NCBI GenBank assembly: GCA_900756925.1
Contig: CAAELX010000054.1
Coordinates: forward strand, 1-64,000
Source: an uncultured Roseburia sp.
Lineage (GTDB): Bacteria; Bacillota; Clostridia; Lachnospirales; Lachnospiraceae
Direction of reading: 5' to 3'
Length of the DNA: 64,000 nucleotides
Shown: in pieces, positions 53,191-61,872 of the stretch
Layout: the number at the start of each line of letters is the position of its first letter
Numbering within the stretch: position 1 is the stretch's first letter
Translations under genes and position numbers: made by a program
The notes under the pieces: model-generated
Databases searched by the model: none
Seen by the model: only the letters and a program-made list of their open reading frames with translations
Told to the model about the DNA's origin: nothing

Positions 53191-53691
53191 ATGAAAGATA
53201 ATATTGTGTTAATTGGAATGCCAGGAGCAGGGAAGAGCACAGCGGGTGTCATCCTTGCAAAGGTACTTGGATATCAGTTTGTAGATGCGGATCTTGTCAT
53301 CCAGGAGGAGGAAGGAAAGCGTTTACATGAGATTATAGAAGAAGTTGGAACGGATGGATTCATCGAGGTGGAGAACCGTGTGAATGCCTCCCTTACGGCA
53401 GAGCACTCCGTCATTGCAACCGGCGGAAGTGTTGTGTACGGAACAGAGGCGATGGAACATCTGAAGGCAATCGGAACGGTGATCTACTTAAAGCTTCCGT
53501 ATGAAGTAGTGCGGAAGAGATTGAGTGATATTAAGGGCAGGGGTGTCGTGTTAAAGGACGGACAGACATTAAAGGATCTGTATGAGGAACGGGTTCTTTT
53601 GTATGAAAAATATGCGGATATCATTGTGGATGAGCTCGGGCGGAATGTGGAACAGACAGTAGAAGAGATCGTGAGGCTTTGGAATGTATAA
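53191..53691 (+). CDS. aroK: Shikimate kinase
   Basis: 166 residues phosphorylating shikimate at O3 in aromatic amino-acid synthesis. Walker A GMPGAGKST (~9-17), the shikimate-binding DADLVIQ (~33) and RVN regions, GGSVVYG (GGG-like motif ~78) and LID-like KGRGVVL. The ATG at 53191 is preferred over the longer frame to 53113, since MKDNIVLIGMPGAGKST is the usual start. A weak promoter (TTGTAG 53076, TATCGT 53099) may serve it. Overlaps the next gene by 8 bases. Confidence 0.9.
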   Translation: MKDNIVLIGMPGAGKSTAGVILAKVLGYQFVDADLVIQEEEGKRLHEIIEEVGTDGFIEVENRVNASLTAEHSVIATGGSVVYGTEAMEHLKAIGTVIYLKLPYEVVRKRLSDIKGRGVVLKDGQTLKDLYEERVLLYEKYADIIVDELGRNVEQTVEEIVRLWNV

Positions 53692-55258
53692 GATGGAGAA
53701 GAGAAAGATCACGGGGAAAACAGCTGTTCAGTCGGGTGTGCTTGCCGGTCTGGCACTGTTTCTGTTTCTTGCGGCAGTCTCACAGAAGAAGAATATCGGT
53801 CAGGGATATGAACAGATTTATTTTAACGGGGAGCTCGTCGGAAATGTTGCGAAGACGGTCGATGCTTCACATGCCGTACATGCGGTGAGGCGGGAGCTTG
53901 CAGCAGAGAGTGATGTTCCGGTCTGTATGGATTATGAATATTCTTCCAGCAGTGCCAACAACTGGTTTGCAACCCTTATGACGGAAAAAGAATTAAAAGA
54001 AGCCTTAAAGGAAAGAATGAAAGTATCTGAGATCCACACACAGATTCGTGCCTACACGGTAGCAATCGACGGTTACCGCGGCAATTTTAAGAGTGTGCAG
54101 GAGGTTGTGGATTTCTTAAATGCAGTGAAGGAGAAGGAAGAGCCAAATCCTTCTTTTACCACAAGAATTTTAAAAGAGGAGAGTCATATTGGTGGAATCA
54201 TGCGGGCACAGCTTGCTGCGGTCGGCGGGGAAGCAGACGGGGAAGAGGTAAAGCTTGCTGAGCAGGAACTTCAGATTGCACAGGCAGTATCTGCAGGCGT
54301 GAACGGGGATCTAGCCAGCCAGATGACGGAGGACAGCTCTGACAGCAAAAAAGGTTACGAGATGGGAACGCTCGACATGAAGTTCTTAGAGAACGTAGAA
54401 GTCTATGAGAATTATGTTTCAGCAGAGGAGCTTTGCGATGTGGACGGGCAGGTCGAGGAAGTAACCAAAGAGAAAGAAACGAATAAGATATATGTAGTAG
54501 AGAACGGAGATGTACTGTCCGTGATTGCAATGAACCATGATACAACCGTGGCGAATATTCTTACGCTGAACGGTTTTGACAGTGCAGATGTCAGAATTTT
54601 CCCGGGACAGGAGTTAATTATCGCGGTTCCGGAGCCAGACTTGAGCCTAAAGGTGACAAAAGGCGAGGTCTATGAGGAAGATTATCAGGCAGATCCGGTT
54701 ATCATTGAAAACGATGAATGGTATACAACGAAGCAGGTCGTGCATCAGGAAGGTACAGCCGGTCACAGGGAACGGAATGATATTGTTACCTATGAGAACG
54801 GTGTGGAGACAGCGCGCGAGCTTGCACACGAGACAATCTTAGTGGAGTCAACCCCGGCAGTGATCGAGCAGGGAACGATTAAGCCGCCAACGTATATTAA
54901 GCCGCTTGCCGGTGGACACTTTACCTCCGGATTCGGAAGAAGATGGGGAAGAATGCATAAAGGGGTCGACTGGGGCTGCCCGACCGGAACGACCGTCTAT
55001 GCTTCGAGTGCCGGTACGGTTGTAAGTGCCGGATACAACAGCGGATATGGAAATAACGTGGTCATTAGCCATCCGGATGGACGCATGACAAGATATGCAC
55101 ATAACAGCAAGCTGTTAGTACATGCCGGACAGTGGGTGGAGCAGGGACAGAGCATCGCTTTAAGCGGAAGTACCGGAAGGTCAACCGGACCTCATGTGCA
55201 TTTTGAGATCTACATCAATGGTGTTGCAGTGAACCCGCTTGATTATATCGGCCAGTAA
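53684..55258 (+). CDS. Cell-wall M23 endopeptidase with LysM and G5 domains
   Basis: 524 residues with a signal anchor (~14-32). The N-terminal part has repeated small domains with Ala/Glu-rich segments (~50-250), then LysM (~267-312: KIYVVENGDVLSVIAMNHDTTV), G5 (~320-395) and a LytM/M23 domain (~400-524) with the zinc ligands in HKGVDWGCP and GPHVHFEIY (HxH). It likely cuts peptidoglycan peptide bridges during growth, division or sporulation; similar proteins are common in Clostridia. GTGAGG lies 7 bases before ATG 53684, inside the aroK end. Confidence 0.9.
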   Translation: MYKMEKRKITGKTAVQSGVLAGLALFLFLAAVSQKKNIGQGYEQIYFNGELVGNVAKTVDASHAVHAVRRELAAESDVPVCMDYEYSSSSANNWFATLMTEKELKEALKERMKVSEIHTQIRAYTVAIDGYRGNFKSVQEVVDFLNAVKEKEEPNPSFTTRILKEESHIGGIMRAQLAAVGGEADGEEVKLAEQELQIAQAVSAGVNGDLASQMTEDSSDSKKGYEMGTLDMKFLENVEVYENYVSAEELCDVDGQVEEVTKEKETNKIYVVENGDVLSVIAMNHDTTVANILTLNGFDSADVRIFPGQELIIAVPEPDLSLKVTKGEVYEEDYQADPVIIENDEWYTTKQVVHQEGTAGHRERNDIVTYENGVETARELAHETILVESTPAVIEQGTIKPPTYIKPLAGGHFTSGFGRRWGRMHKGVDWGCPTGTTVYASSAGTVVSAGYNSGYGNNVVISHPDGRMTRYAHNSKLLVHAGQWVEQGQSIALSGSTGRSTGPHVHFEIYINGVAVNPLDYIGQ

Positions 55259-55283
55259 AATATTTCCATATAGGAAAAGAAAC

Positions 55284-55313
55284 TTGACAAACGACCGGAA
55301 TGGTCACTATAAT
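55284..55313 (+). promoter_or_regulatory. Promoter of murA
   Basis: TTGACA (55284-55289), 18-base spacer, TATAAT (55308-55313). The spacer contains the small inverted repeat GACC-GGAAT-GGTC. Confidence 0.78.
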
Positions 55314-55349
55314 GTTGTGTTTGTAAAAAAATGTTCGTAGAGGTGCAAT

Positions 55350-56642
55350 ATGGAACAGTATGTAATCAAAGGTGGAAATCCGCTGGTTGGCGAAGTGGAG
55401 ATTGGCGGAGCCAAAAATGCAGCGCTTGCAATTCTTTCTGCAGCAGTCATGACGGATGAGACCGTTACAATAGAAAATCTCCCAAATGTGAGAGATATTA
55501 ATGTATTATTAAATGCGATTCAGGAGATTGGGGCGCGGGTGGACAGAATCGATGCCCATACCGTGAAGATCAATGGCTCTTTTATCCGTGATTTTAATGT
55601 TGACAATGAGTTTATTCGCAAGATCCGTGCGTCTTATTACCTGATCGGCGCCCTGCTTGGCAAGTACAAGAGGGCAGAGGTCGCACTGCCGGGTGGGTGC
55701 AATATTGGAAGCCGTCCGATTGACCTTCATTTAAAAGGATTTAGTGCACTTGGCGCCCATGTGGATATCAGGCATGGACTTGTGTATGCCTCTGCAGAGA
55801 AGCTGACAGGAACCCATATTTATCTGGATAAAGTATCCGTGGGTGCCACGATCAATATTATGATGGCAGCTTCCATGGCAGAGGGTAAGACAATTATTGA
55901 GAATGCAGCGAAGGAGCCACATGTCGTTGACGTGGCGAACTTCTTAAATAGTATGGGAGCCCAGATCCGCGGAGCAGGAACAGATGTCATCCGTATTGTC
56001 GGCGTAGAAAAGCTTCACAAGACCGAATATTCCATTATTCCGGATCAGATTGAGGCAGGAACGTTCATGTTTGCAGCAGCCGCTACCAAAGGCGATGTGA
56101 CAGTGAAGAATGTGATCCCGAAGCATTTAGAGGCGACGACAGCGAAGCTTTTAGAGATTGGCTGTGAGGTGGAAGAGTTCGACGATGCCGTCCGCGTGGT
56201 CGCATCCAAGCCATTACACCATACCCAGGTGACGACACTGCCGTACCCTGGTTTCCCGACCGACATGCAGCCACAGATGGCAGTTGTCCTTGGAATTGCA
56301 GAGGGAACGAGCACGGTGACAGAGAGTATATTCGAGAACCGCTTCAAATATGTGGATGAGCTGACCCGCATGGGTGCCAATATTAAGGTGGAGAGCAACA
56401 TTGCGATCATCAATGGCACAGAGCGCTACACAGGAGCAAGAGTGAACGCACCGGATCTGCGTGCAGGGGCTGCGCTTGTCATTGCAGGGCTTGCTGCAGA
56501 AGGTATTACAGTTGTAGATGATATTTACTATATCGAGCGTGGATACGAAGAGTTTGAATCCAAGTTAGCCTCCCTCGGTGCGCAGATCGAGAAAGTTAAT
56601 ACGGAAAAAGAGATCCAGAAGTTTACACTGAAGGTATCTTAA
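55350..56642 (+). CDS. murA: UDP-N-acetylglucosamine 1-carboxyvinyltransferase
   Basis: 430 residues transferring enolpyruvate from PEP to UDP-GlcNAc, the first committed step of peptidoglycan. Motifs: KGGNPLVGEVEIGGAKNAAL, the active-site Cys in LPGGCNIGSRPIDLH (~117), VSVGATINIMMAA and YPGFPTDMQPQ. The active Cys makes it fosfomycin-sensitive in principle. GTAGAGGTG precedes the ATG. Own promoter. Confidence 0.97.
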   Translation: MEQYVIKGGNPLVGEVEIGGAKNAALAILSAAVMTDETVTIENLPNVRDINVLLNAIQEIGARVDRIDAHTVKINGSFIRDFNVDNEFIRKIRASYYLIGALLGKYKRAEVALPGGCNIGSRPIDLHLKGFSALGAHVDIRHGLVYASAEKLTGTHIYLDKVSVGATINIMMAASMAEGKTIIENAAKEPHVVDVANFLNSMGAQIRGAGTDVIRIVGVEKLHKTEYSIIPDQIEAGTFMFAAAATKGDVTVKNVIPKHLEATTAKLLEIGCEVEEFDDAVRVVASKPLHHTQVTTLPYPGFPTDMQPQMAVVLGIAEGTSTVTESIFENRFKYVDELTRMGANIKVESNIAIINGTERYTGARVNAPDLRAGAALVIAGLAAEGITVVDDIYYIERGYEEFESKLASLGAQIEKVNTEKEIQKFTLKVS

Positions 56643-56687
56643 GATATATACAATCTTCCGATTTTGTATATGAGTGGAAAAAAACGC

Positions 56688-56716
56688 TTGACAGAGATGA
56701 TGGAAGATAGTATCTT
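56688..56716 (+). promoter_or_regulatory. Promoter of the SAM riboswitch-metK transcript
   Basis: TTGACA (56688-56693), 17-base spacer, TATCTT (56711-56716). Confidence 0.7.
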
Positions 56717-56755
56717 ATGCAAGTAAGATTTGAAAATTCAATATTGTATAAAATT

Positions 56756-56935
56756 TTCTTATTCAGAGTGATGGAGATACATAGGATCTGAGAAGTCACG
56801 GCAACCCCTCTACGGAAGGTGCCTACCTGAGCGAGCAAATATAATGAAAACTATATTTTATAGTTCGAACAATAAGAGGATTTGATAATCTGATGATTTA
56901 TTCAACTCCGCATGTTCGCCATGACGGAGTTTTTT
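56756..56935 (+). promoter_or_regulatory. SAM (S-box, SAM-I type) riboswitch with terminator
   Basis: The aptamer (~56756-56879) is closed by CTTATT/AATAAG and contains CAGAGTGATGGAGAT, GTCACGGCAACC and GGTGCCTACCTGAGCGAGCA, the S-box landmarks. An expression platform follows, ending in a terminator AACTCCG-CATG/CATGA-CGGAGTT (56904-56931) with a T-run. High SAM would favour the terminator and reduce metK transcription, the expected feedback. Confidence 0.88.
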
Positions 56936-57030
56936 CATTCATAGGAAAATATATCCTATGAATGAAAAACGCTCCGCGAAAATTGCACTGCGGCGGAGAC
57001 GTATGATGCAGCAAAAGCGACTCACCGCAG
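56936..57030 (+). repeat. Dispersed hairpin repeat, copy 3 (95 bp)
   Basis: Perfect ATTCATAGG/CCTATGAAT hairpin, AACGCTCCGCGAAAAT, then a CTGCGG/CCGCAG stem with the AAAA-containing centre. It starts right after the riboswitch terminator T-run, inside the metK leader. Confidence 0.82.
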
Positions 57031-57099
57031 GAGAACAGACGGAATACACACATACCGGGAAGAAGCAGTTTCCCACCACAAAGAGAAAGGAATGAACAA

Positions 57100-58287
57100 A
57101 TGGAAAAATTATTATTCACATCTGAGTCCGTTACAGAAGGACATCCGGATAAAATGTGCGATGCCATCTCAGATGCTATCTTAGACGCATGCATGGAACA
57201 GGATCCAATGAGCCGTGTAGCCTGCGAGGCAGCAAGCTGTACCGGTTTCGTATTAGTAACCGGAGAGATCACAACAAAAGCACAGTTAGATATCCCTTCT
57301 ATCGTGCGCAAGACAGTCAATGAGATCGGCTACAATGATGCAAAGACCGGCTTTGACGGACATACCTGTGCGGTTATGGTTGCGTTAGACCAGCAGTCCC
57401 CTGATATTGCAATGGGTGTTGACAAAGCACTGGAAGCAAAAGAGAACAAGATGTCTGATGAGCAGTTAGAAGCAATCGGTGCCGGAGACCAGGGTATGAT
57501 GTTCGGTTATGCGACAAACGAGACACCGGAACTGATGCCATATCCGATTTCCCTTGCCCACAAGCTCGCATTACAGCTTACCAAAGTCCGCAAAGATGGC
57601 ACATTAGCATATTTAAGACCAGATGGAAAGACACAGGTTTCCGTAGAGTATGATGAGAACGGCAAGCCGAAGAGATTAGAGGCAGTTGTTTTATCCACAC
57701 AGCATGATGAGGATGTGACGCAGGAGCAGATCCATGAGGATATTAAGAAGTATGTCTTCAATCCGATCCTTCCACAGGAGATGATTGATGCAGAGACCAA
57801 GTTCTTCATCAACCCGACCGGACGTTTCGTAATCGGTGGACCTCACGGTGATGCAGGACTTACCGGACGTAAGATCATCGTAGACACCTACGGCGGATAT
57901 GCCCGTCATGGCGGCGGAGCTTTCTCCGGAAAAGACTGCACGAAGGTAGACCGTTCCGCAGCATACGCAGCACGTTACGTTGCAAAGAACATCGTTGCAG
58001 CAGGACTTGCAGAGAAATGTGAGATCCAGCTCTCTTACGCAATCGGTGTTGCTCAGCCAACATCCGTTATGGTAGATACATTCGGAACAGGAAAAGTATC
58101 TGACGAGAAGCTTGTTGAGATTGTGCGCGAGAACTTCGACCTCCGCCCGGCAGGCATTATCAAGATGCTTGACTTAAGAAGACCGATCTACCGCGGAACA
58201 GCAGCTTACGGACATTTCGGACGTACAGACTTAGACCTTCCATGGGAAGCTACCGATAAGGCAGAGAATCTGAAGAAATATTTATAA
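57100..58287 (+). CDS. metK: S-adenosylmethionine synthetase
   Basis: 395 residues making SAM from methionine and ATP. Signature parts: [40 protein letters not shown], the [24 protein letters not shown] loop and [19 protein letters not shown]. Length is standard. AAAGAGAAAGGA precedes the ATG. Expression is controlled by the upstream SAM riboswitch. Confidence 0.98.
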   Translation: MEKLLFTSESVTEGHPDKMCDAISDAILDACMEQDPMSRVACEAASCTGFVLVTGEITTKAQLDIPSIVRKTVNEIGYNDAKTGFDGHTCAVMVALDQQSPDIAMGVDKALEAKENKMSDEQLEAIGAGDQGMMFGYATNETPELMPYPISLAHKLALQLTKVRKDGTLAYLRPDGKTQVSVEYDENGKPKRLEAVVLSTQHDEDVTQEQIHEDIKKYVFNPILPQEMIDAETKFFINPTGRFVIGGPHGDAGLTGRKIIVDTYGGYARHGGGAFSGKDCTKVDRSAAYAARYVAKNIVAAGLAEKCEIQLSYAIGVAQPTSVMVDTFGTGKVSDEKLVEIVRENFDLRPAGIIKMLDLRRPIYRGTAAYGHFGRTDLDLPWEATDKAENLKKYL

Positions 58288-58428
58288 AAGCTGATACATA
58301 CAGGGAAACAGCCGGTTTATGAAAAGTTTAGACTTTTTTCCGGTGTTTCATGTTATAATAGGTCATGGGATTTATTCCTGTGACCTGTTTTTTTACAGTC
58401 TTTTTCAGAAAACAAAAGGAACGTATGC

Positions 58429-59916
58429 ATGAAGTTTAGAAATAAGATTATTATATCATTTTGTATTATTATATTTGTGCCAATCTTTTTGGCAAGCCTG
58501 GTGCTGTTCAGTATGCAGCATATCCAGATGAAGGCAATTGAGCAGACGTATGGTGTGGAGGGGGATGGTTACAGCTATTTTTCCAATTCTGTCCAGTTGT
58601 TGAGTCGGTTTACGAAGGATATCTATATAGATCTGTGTAATACTGCAGCAAAGAATCCGGAGAAGATGGAGGACGAAGCCTACTTAGACGGCGTGAACCA
58701 GAGCTTAGAGGAGAAGGCATCGTATCTCATCATCCGGGAGGGGGATGCGCTTACTTATATTGGAAAGAAAGCATCGCCATCACTTCTGACCCAGCTTCCG
58801 GATTACGGGAGTGCAGATGTGAACGCGAATTCCGGAACGTATATTGATGGCGAGGAACAGGCGCTTGTGAAGCAGATCGACTTCACAGATCAGGAAGGAA
58901 GGGACAGCAGTGTCTTCATTGTCACAAGGCTTGAAGAGATGGTGCCGGAGATAAAGAGTCTTTTAATCGATATTCTTGTGTCGATTGTGCTGATCCTGCT
59001 TCTCACCGCATGTATGCTGACGATCTGGATCTACACGAGCCTGATCAACCCGATCAAGAAGCTGCAGAATGCCGCGCTTAATATTAAAGAGGGCAACCTC
59101 GACTTTACAATCGAGGCGGAGAGCAACGATGAGATCGGGGAACTGTGCAAGAGCTTCGAGGAGATGCGCCAGAGGCTGAAGGACAATGCCGAGGAGAAGA
59201 TCAACGGTGAGAAGGAGAATAAGACGCTTATCAGCAATATTGCGCATGATTTAAAGACACCGATTACAGCGGTAAAGGGTTATGCGGAAGGGCTGATAGA
59301 TGGGGTGGCAGACACACCGGAGAAGCGTGACAAGTATATCAGAACCATTTATAATAAAGCCAATGAGATGGACACGCTTATCAATGAGCTGACCCTCTAT
59401 GCAAAGATTGATACGAACCGTATCCCGTACAACTTTGCGAAGATCAATGTGGCAGATTATTTTAACGACTGTGCGGAGGAGCTTGGTTTAGATCTTGAGG
59501 CGAAGAACATTGAGCTTGCATACTTTAATTATACGGATGAACACACTCAGATTATTGCAGACCCGGAGCAGTTACGCCGTGTGATCCACAATATCATCGG
59601 CAATTCCGTGAAGTACCTCGACAAGCAGAGAGGCAGGATTAATATCCGCATCAAGGATGTGGGGGACTTTATCCAGGTGGAGATCGAGGACAACGGAAGA
59701 GGAATTGCAGCGAGAGATCTTCCGTACATTTTTGACCGGTTTTACCGGGCAGATGCATCGAGAAATTCCGCGACCGGGGGCAGCGGCATAGGGCTGTCCA
59801 TTGTGAAGAAGATTATCGAGGATCATGGAGGCAAGATCTGGGCGACCAGCAAGGAATCCATCGGAACGGTGATGTATTTTGTAATTAGAAAATATCAGGA
59901 GGTACCAAATGAGTAA
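58429..59916 (+). CDS. Sensor histidine kinase
   Basis: 495 residues. Two membrane spans (~7-28 and ~180-203) enclose an extracellular sensor of ~150 residues; then HAMP (~205-258), HisKA with the phospho-His in SNIAHDLKTPITAVKGYAEG (~280), and HATPase (N-box HNIIGNSVKYLDKQ, G-boxes DNGRGIA, GSGIGLSIVKKI). It overlaps the response regulator gene by 8 bases, kinase first. The signal is not known. AAAAGGAACG lies before ATG 58429. Confidence 0.95.
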   Translation: MKFRNKIIISFCIIIFVPIFLASLVLFSMQHIQMKAIEQTYGVEGDGYSYFSNSVQLLSRFTKDIYIDLCNTAAKNPEKMEDEAYLDGVNQSLEEKASYLIIREGDALTYIGKKASPSLLTQLPDYGSADVNANSGTYIDGEEQALVKQIDFTDQEGRDSSVFIVTRLEEMVPEIKSLLIDILVSIVLILLLTACMLTIWIYTSLINPIKKLQNAALNIKEGNLDFTIEAESNDEIGELCKSFEEMRQRLKDNAEEKINGEKENKTLISNIAHDLKTPITAVKGYAEGLIDGVADTPEKRDKYIRTIYNKANEMDTLINELTLYAKIDTNRIPYNFAKINVADYFNDCAEELGLDLEAKNIELAYFNYTDEHTQIIADPEQLRRVIHNIIGNSVKYLDKQRGRINIRIKDVGDFIQVEIEDNGRGIAARDLPYIFDRFYRADASRNSATGGSGIGLSIVKKIIEDHGGKIWATSKESIGTVMYFVIRKYQEVPNE

Positions 59917-60598
59917 GGTATTGATTATTGAAGACGAAGAGGCAATTGCAGATCTTGAGAAGGATTATCTCGAACTGAGCGGGTTCTCTGTTGAGATAGA
60001 AAATGATGGTATCGCAGGTTTAAAACGTGCACTGACAGAGGATTTTGACATGTTTATTTTAGATCTTATGCTGCCGGGGATGGACGGATTTGAAATCTGC
60101 AAGAAGATCAGAGAGGAAAAGAATACGCCGGTTTTGATGGTTTCTGCAAAGAAGGATGATATTGACAAGATCCGTGGACTGGGACTTGGCGCAGATGATT
60201 ATATTACAAAGCCGTTTTCCCCAAGTGAGCTGGTGGCCCGCGTGAAGGCACATCTTGCCCGCTATGAGCGTCTGATCGGAAGCAGCGAGTCGAAGAACGA
60301 CATTGTTGAGATCCGTGGTATTAAGATTGACAAGACCGCCAGACGTGTCTGGGTGAATGGTGAGGAGAAGCAGTTCACAACCAAGGAATTCGACCTGCTG
60401 ACGTTCCTTGCCCAGAATCCGAACCATGTCTTTACGAAGGAGGAGCTGTTCCAACAGATCTGGGATATGGAGTCAATTGGGGATATTGCGACAGTGACGG
60501 TGCATATTAAGAAGATACGCGAGAAGATTGAGATGAATACCAATAAGCCGCAGTATATCGAGACGATCTGGGGTGTTGGGTATCGCTTCAAACTTTAG
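59909..60598 (+). CDS. OmpR/PhoB-family response regulator
   Basis: 229 residues: receiver domain (~1-120) with the acidic pair in IEDEEA, the phospho-Asp in MFILDLMLPGMDG (~52), and Lys in ITKPFSPSELVAR; then a winged-helix DNA-binding domain (~130-229: TTKEFDLLTFLAQNPNHVFTKEELF and YIETIWGVGYRF). Pairs with the kinase directly upstream. AGGAGGT lies 7 bases before the ATG, inside the kinase end. Confidence 0.96.
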   Translation: MSKVLIIEDEEAIADLEKDYLELSGFSVEIENDGIAGLKRALTEDFDMFILDLMLPGMDGFEICKKIREEKNTPVLMVSAKKDDIDKIRGLGLGADDYITKPFSPSELVARVKAHLARYERLIGSSESKNDIVEIRGIKIDKTARRVWVNGEEKQFTTKEFDLLTFLAQNPNHVFTKEELFQQIWDMESIGDIATVTVHIKKIREKIEMNTNKPQYIETIWGVGYRFKL

Positions 60599-60625
60599 AC
60601 GGTGTAAAATTTAAAGTATTGGCTC

Positions 60626-60902
60626 GCCGGGAAGGCAGTTCCACCGGGACTTTAGGTTGTGGAACTGCCCATTCGGGGGCTGTGTGTAGAAAGGCTTGTG
60701 TAAACCCTCCGAAATCCATTACGCCGGGAACTCCAATGAGCCCCTAAGCGGACGATTCTCTCAGCAAAGGCTTCGAGAATCGTCAGGGTCTCATCTCCGT
60801 GGCGTAGAGGAATTTCTCCGGGCTTACACAAGTCTTTCCGCGTCGTAGGGGATCAATGGGCAGTATCTGCAGGAAAGTGTCTGGTGGAACTGTCTTCCCG
60901 GC
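60626..60902. repeat. 277-bp element of nested inverted repeats
   Basis: Terminal arms of 20 bases (60626-60645 with 60883-60902) match with one G-U-type change. Inside, 60689-60707 pairs with 60820-60838 (19 bases, two G-U-type changes), and GACGATTCTC/GAGAATCGTC (60751-60784) makes the central hairpin. The left arm can also pair locally: GGCAGTTCCAC (60634-60644) with GTGGAACTGCC (60659-60669), so two folds exclude each other. No open frame of note. It is either a mobile element (MITE-like) or a structured RNA; the compensating G-U changes favour folding as RNA. Confidence 0.82.
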
Positions 60903-61106
60903 TATCGTTACTTTGTGAATGGATTTGAAGCTTTTGGAAGGTGGAATGGATAAAAGCAGTGGAGCAGGCAATAGAGATTGGGAGAAGAGAGGAATGCAGC
61001 AGATAGTTTACAGTTGAAAATAAGATAGAAATCGTATAATATGGATAGAAGATTATGATTAGGAACTGTAAGTTCATGGTAGAAGATATTAGAAAGTGAG
61101 AATCAG
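60903..61106. other. Spacer before the RluA-type gene
   Basis: AT-rich with no recognisable coding. TATAAT at 61035-61040 with TTGAAA 15 bases before it may be a weak promoter for the next gene. Confidence 0.45.
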
Positions 61107-61754
61107 ATGGATTTAAAGATCATCTACGAGGATGAGCAGCTGCTCGTATGCTACAAACCGGCGGGAGTTGCCACGCAGACAAAACGTCTGGGGCAGCAGG
61201 ATATGGAGAGTTTGTTAAAGAATAACCGGGCTTCGAAAGGGGAGCCATCTTATATTGGTGTCGTGCACCGGTTAGACCAGCCGGTGGAGGGCGTGATGGT
61301 CTTTGCCAAGACGAAGGAGGCAGCCTCAGATATGAGCCGTCAGGTGCAGATGAAGGAAGCGGACAAGTTTTACTATGCTGTGACAGATGGTGTTCCGGTT
61401 GAAAAGACGGGAAGCCTTGAAGATTACCTTCTGCGCGATGGCCGGACGAACACATCGAAAGTGGTGAAGGAAGGAACCGCAGGTGCGAAAAAGGCAAGAC
61501 TGTCCTATGAAGTGATCGCGGAAGATGGAACGCATGCAATTTTAAAAATCCAGCTCGACACCGGACGCCATCACCAGATCCGTGTGCAGCTTGCCCATGC
61601 CGGTTATCCGATTGTGGGAGACCGCAAGTACAATGCGGATTCTTCCTCAACACTGGGAGATCATCTGAAGTTATGCTCTTATAAGATTGGATTTGTACAC
61701 CCGAAGACACATAAGAAGATGGAATTCGAGATCGAGAATCCGTATGCATGCTAA
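61107..61754 (+). CDS. RluA-family pseudouridine synthase
   Basis: 215 residues, a short member of the RluA group. It starts with LKIIYEDEQLLVCYKPAGVATQT, has the catalytic Asp in VVHRLDQPVEGVMVFAKT (~53-70), and ends with LDTGRHHQIRVQLAHAGYPIVGD and LCSYKIGFVHP. No S4 domain at the N-terminus. It modifies uridines in rRNA or tRNA; the target site cannot be read from sequence. AGAAAGTGAGA precedes the ATG. Confidence 0.9.
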   Translation: MDLKIIYEDEQLLVCYKPAGVATQTKRLGQQDMESLLKNNRASKGEPSYIGVVHRLDQPVEGVMVFAKTKEAASDMSRQVQMKEADKFYYAVTDGVPVEKTGSLEDYLLRDGRTNTSKVVKEGTAGAKKARLSYEVIAEDGTHAILKIQLDTGRHHQIRVQLAHAGYPIVGDRKYNADSSSTLGDHLKLCSYKIGFVHPKTHKKMEFEIENPYAC

Positions 61755-61872
61755 ATTCAGGATTATTGCAATAGCTGCGTTGCTGGTCTGCAGGCTGCAC
61801 AACTTATAGCCCGGACGGGTAGGTCAGCCGCATATTTTAGACATAAAAGCAACGAAAAGAAAGGAACACCCA

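Noticed and set aside
61120..61800. 226-residue minus-strand frame opposite the RluA-type gene
   Set aside because: Antisense shadow without a recognisable domain or ribosome site.
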